Below are positions 6,863-7,213 of a DNA stretch of 7,213 bases, piece by piece. The stretch is from an uncultured Coriobacteriales bacterium (GTDB taxonomy: Bacteria; Actinomycetota; Coriobacteriia; Coriobacteriales; UMGS124): positions 1 to 7,213 of the forward strand of contig CABQHM010000100.1 of the NCBI GenBank assembly GCA_902464015.1, given 5' to 3'. The notes beneath the pieces were generated by a model. That model searched no databases and was not told the DNA's origin. It saw nothing but the letters and a program-made list of their open reading frames with translations. The first letter of the stretch is position 1. Every line of letters starts with the position of its first letter. Position numbers and translations under genes: made by a program.

Positions 6863-6891
6863 ACCTTATGTTTTCGCAGCTTGCATGCCAA
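6863..6891 (-). promoter_or_regulatory. Possible promoter of the second reductase gene
   Basis: On the minus strand TTGGCA (6891-6886) matches the -35 consensus at five of six positions and stands 17 bases before TAAGGT (6868-6863), a weak -10. The leader to the ATG at 6788 would be roughly 70 bases. Spacing is ideal but the -10 is poor, so this is only a candidate. Confidence 0.3.
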
Positions 6892-7028
6892 TCAGACGCA
6901 GACGATGATTTCCCCCGAGGGGGCGCCGGGGCATCATGGTCTCGCGCTGAAAGGGGCGCGCCCGCGCCGAATCGCCCGCCTTGCCCGCCCTGCGCCGTCG
7001 CCTGGGGCGCAAGAGGGCTACACTTTCA

Positions 7029-7038
7029 GGTGCGCACC
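7029..7038. promoter_or_regulatory. Palindrome GGTGCGCACC upstream of the right-edge gene
   Basis: This is an exact 10-bp palindrome ending 37 bases before the ATG at 7076 and directly after TACACT (7019-7024), a possible -10 on the plus strand. It could be an operator of the divergent pair at 6788 and 7076. It does not resemble the dyad at 3778-3800. The rest of the 287-base gap (6789-7075) is GC-rich; it has an imperfect inverted repeat at 6905-6937 (ATGAT..CCCC against GGGG.ATCAT) and nothing else I can support. Confidence 0.3.
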
Positions 7039-7075
7039 GTTGTCGTTTTCCATTGAAGAAGAGAGAGGGCGTGGC

Positions 7076-7213
7076 ATGCAGCGAGAAGGCACCGCGTTGT
7101 CCCTGGGCTCGTCGGGGAGGCGCTTGGCGCTCTGCCTGTGTCTCGGTCTGGCGACGCCGCGGGTGCCCTGGCTGGCGACGGCGACGACCGTGTGCGCCCT
7201 GGCCGCCCTCATG
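7076..7213 (+). CDS. N-terminus of a hydrophobic protein, probably a second membrane LuxR-type regulator
   Basis: Only the first 46 residues are in the window; the frame is open to the right edge. The ATG has a strong ribosome site, GAGAGAGGG, six bases upstream. After a short polar start (MQREGTALSLGSSGRR) come two hydrophobic runs, LALCLCLGLA and, after TPRVP, WLATATTVCALAALM, which suit membrane helices. No domain can be identified from this piece. The regulator call rests on position: it is divergent from a Tat-signal reductase gene just as the membrane LuxR gene at 3866 is divergent from its reductase. It could equally be an unrelated transporter. Confidence 0.55.
   Translation, partial: MQREGTALSLGSSGRRLALCLCLGLATPRVPWLATATTVCALAALM

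Noticed and set aside
5515..6891. 458-codon minus-strand frame, extremely Arg-rich
   Set aside because: It is the shifted frame of the reductase at 5520-6788 with unnatural Arg runs. It does not restore the missing FAD-binding segment.
5412..6908. 498-codon open frame on the plus strand, Gly/Val/Ala/Glu-rich
   Set aside because: It lies antisense to the second reductase gene, whose motifs are clear. Long open antisense frames are usual in very GC-rich genes.
6217..7056. 279-codon plus-strand frame
   Set aside because: Antisense to the second reductase and crossing its control region; composition is typical of a shadow.

Overview
The window looks like a piece of a high-GC actinobacterial chromosome from the Coriobacteriia, most probably Eggerthellaceae (Eggerthella, Gordonibacter or Slackia-like). 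This is inferred from gene content: Tat-exported flavoprotein reductases of the fumarate-reductase/FAD_binding_2 type standing beside polytopic membrane proteins that end in a LuxR-type helix-turn-helix. That pairing occurs in large paralogous sets in these gut anaerobes. No 16S rRNA or other marker gene is present, so the assignment is not proven.

Layout. (1) 1-1132, minus strand: an open frame without any stop runs off the left edge (377 codons). It encodes a protein I do not recognise, with a probable winged-helix segment in the middle, and it has a TATAAT promoter element upstream. Its far end, at the window edge, is a perfect 48-bp palindrome that may be an assembly fold-back. (2) About 1210-2099: a long gene-poor stretch of lower GC. 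It carries twelve copies of the hexamer GARACG (both strands) between 1243 and 1790, and ends in a strong hairpin at 1992-2036. (3) 2100-3722, minus: a 540-residue Tat-exported FAD-dependent reductase. (4) 3866-5380, plus: a divergently transcribed regulator with about twelve membrane segments and a C-terminal LuxR helix-turn-helix. A 23-bp dyad with face-to-face -10 sequences lies between the two genes. (5) 5405-5438: a hairpin between convergent genes. (6) 5520-6788, minus: a second Tat-signal flavoprotein reductase homologue, unusually short because the whole N-terminal FAD-binding Rossmann segment is missing. (7) 7076 to the right edge, plus: the start of a divergently transcribed hydrophobic protein, probably a second membrane LuxR-type regulator.

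How the parts work together (inference). Regions 3-4 and 6-7 are two tandem copies of one design: an exported reductase for some organic electron acceptor, and a membrane sensor-regulator transcribed the other way from a shared control region. The first copy looks intact. The second has a reductase that should not bind FAD normally, so it is either a decaying pseudogene, an assembly deletion or a protein with a changed role. Neither reductase carries a haem motif and no cytochrome or quinol dehydrogenase is in the window, so electrons must come from a component encoded elsewhere. The substrates cannot be read from the sequence.
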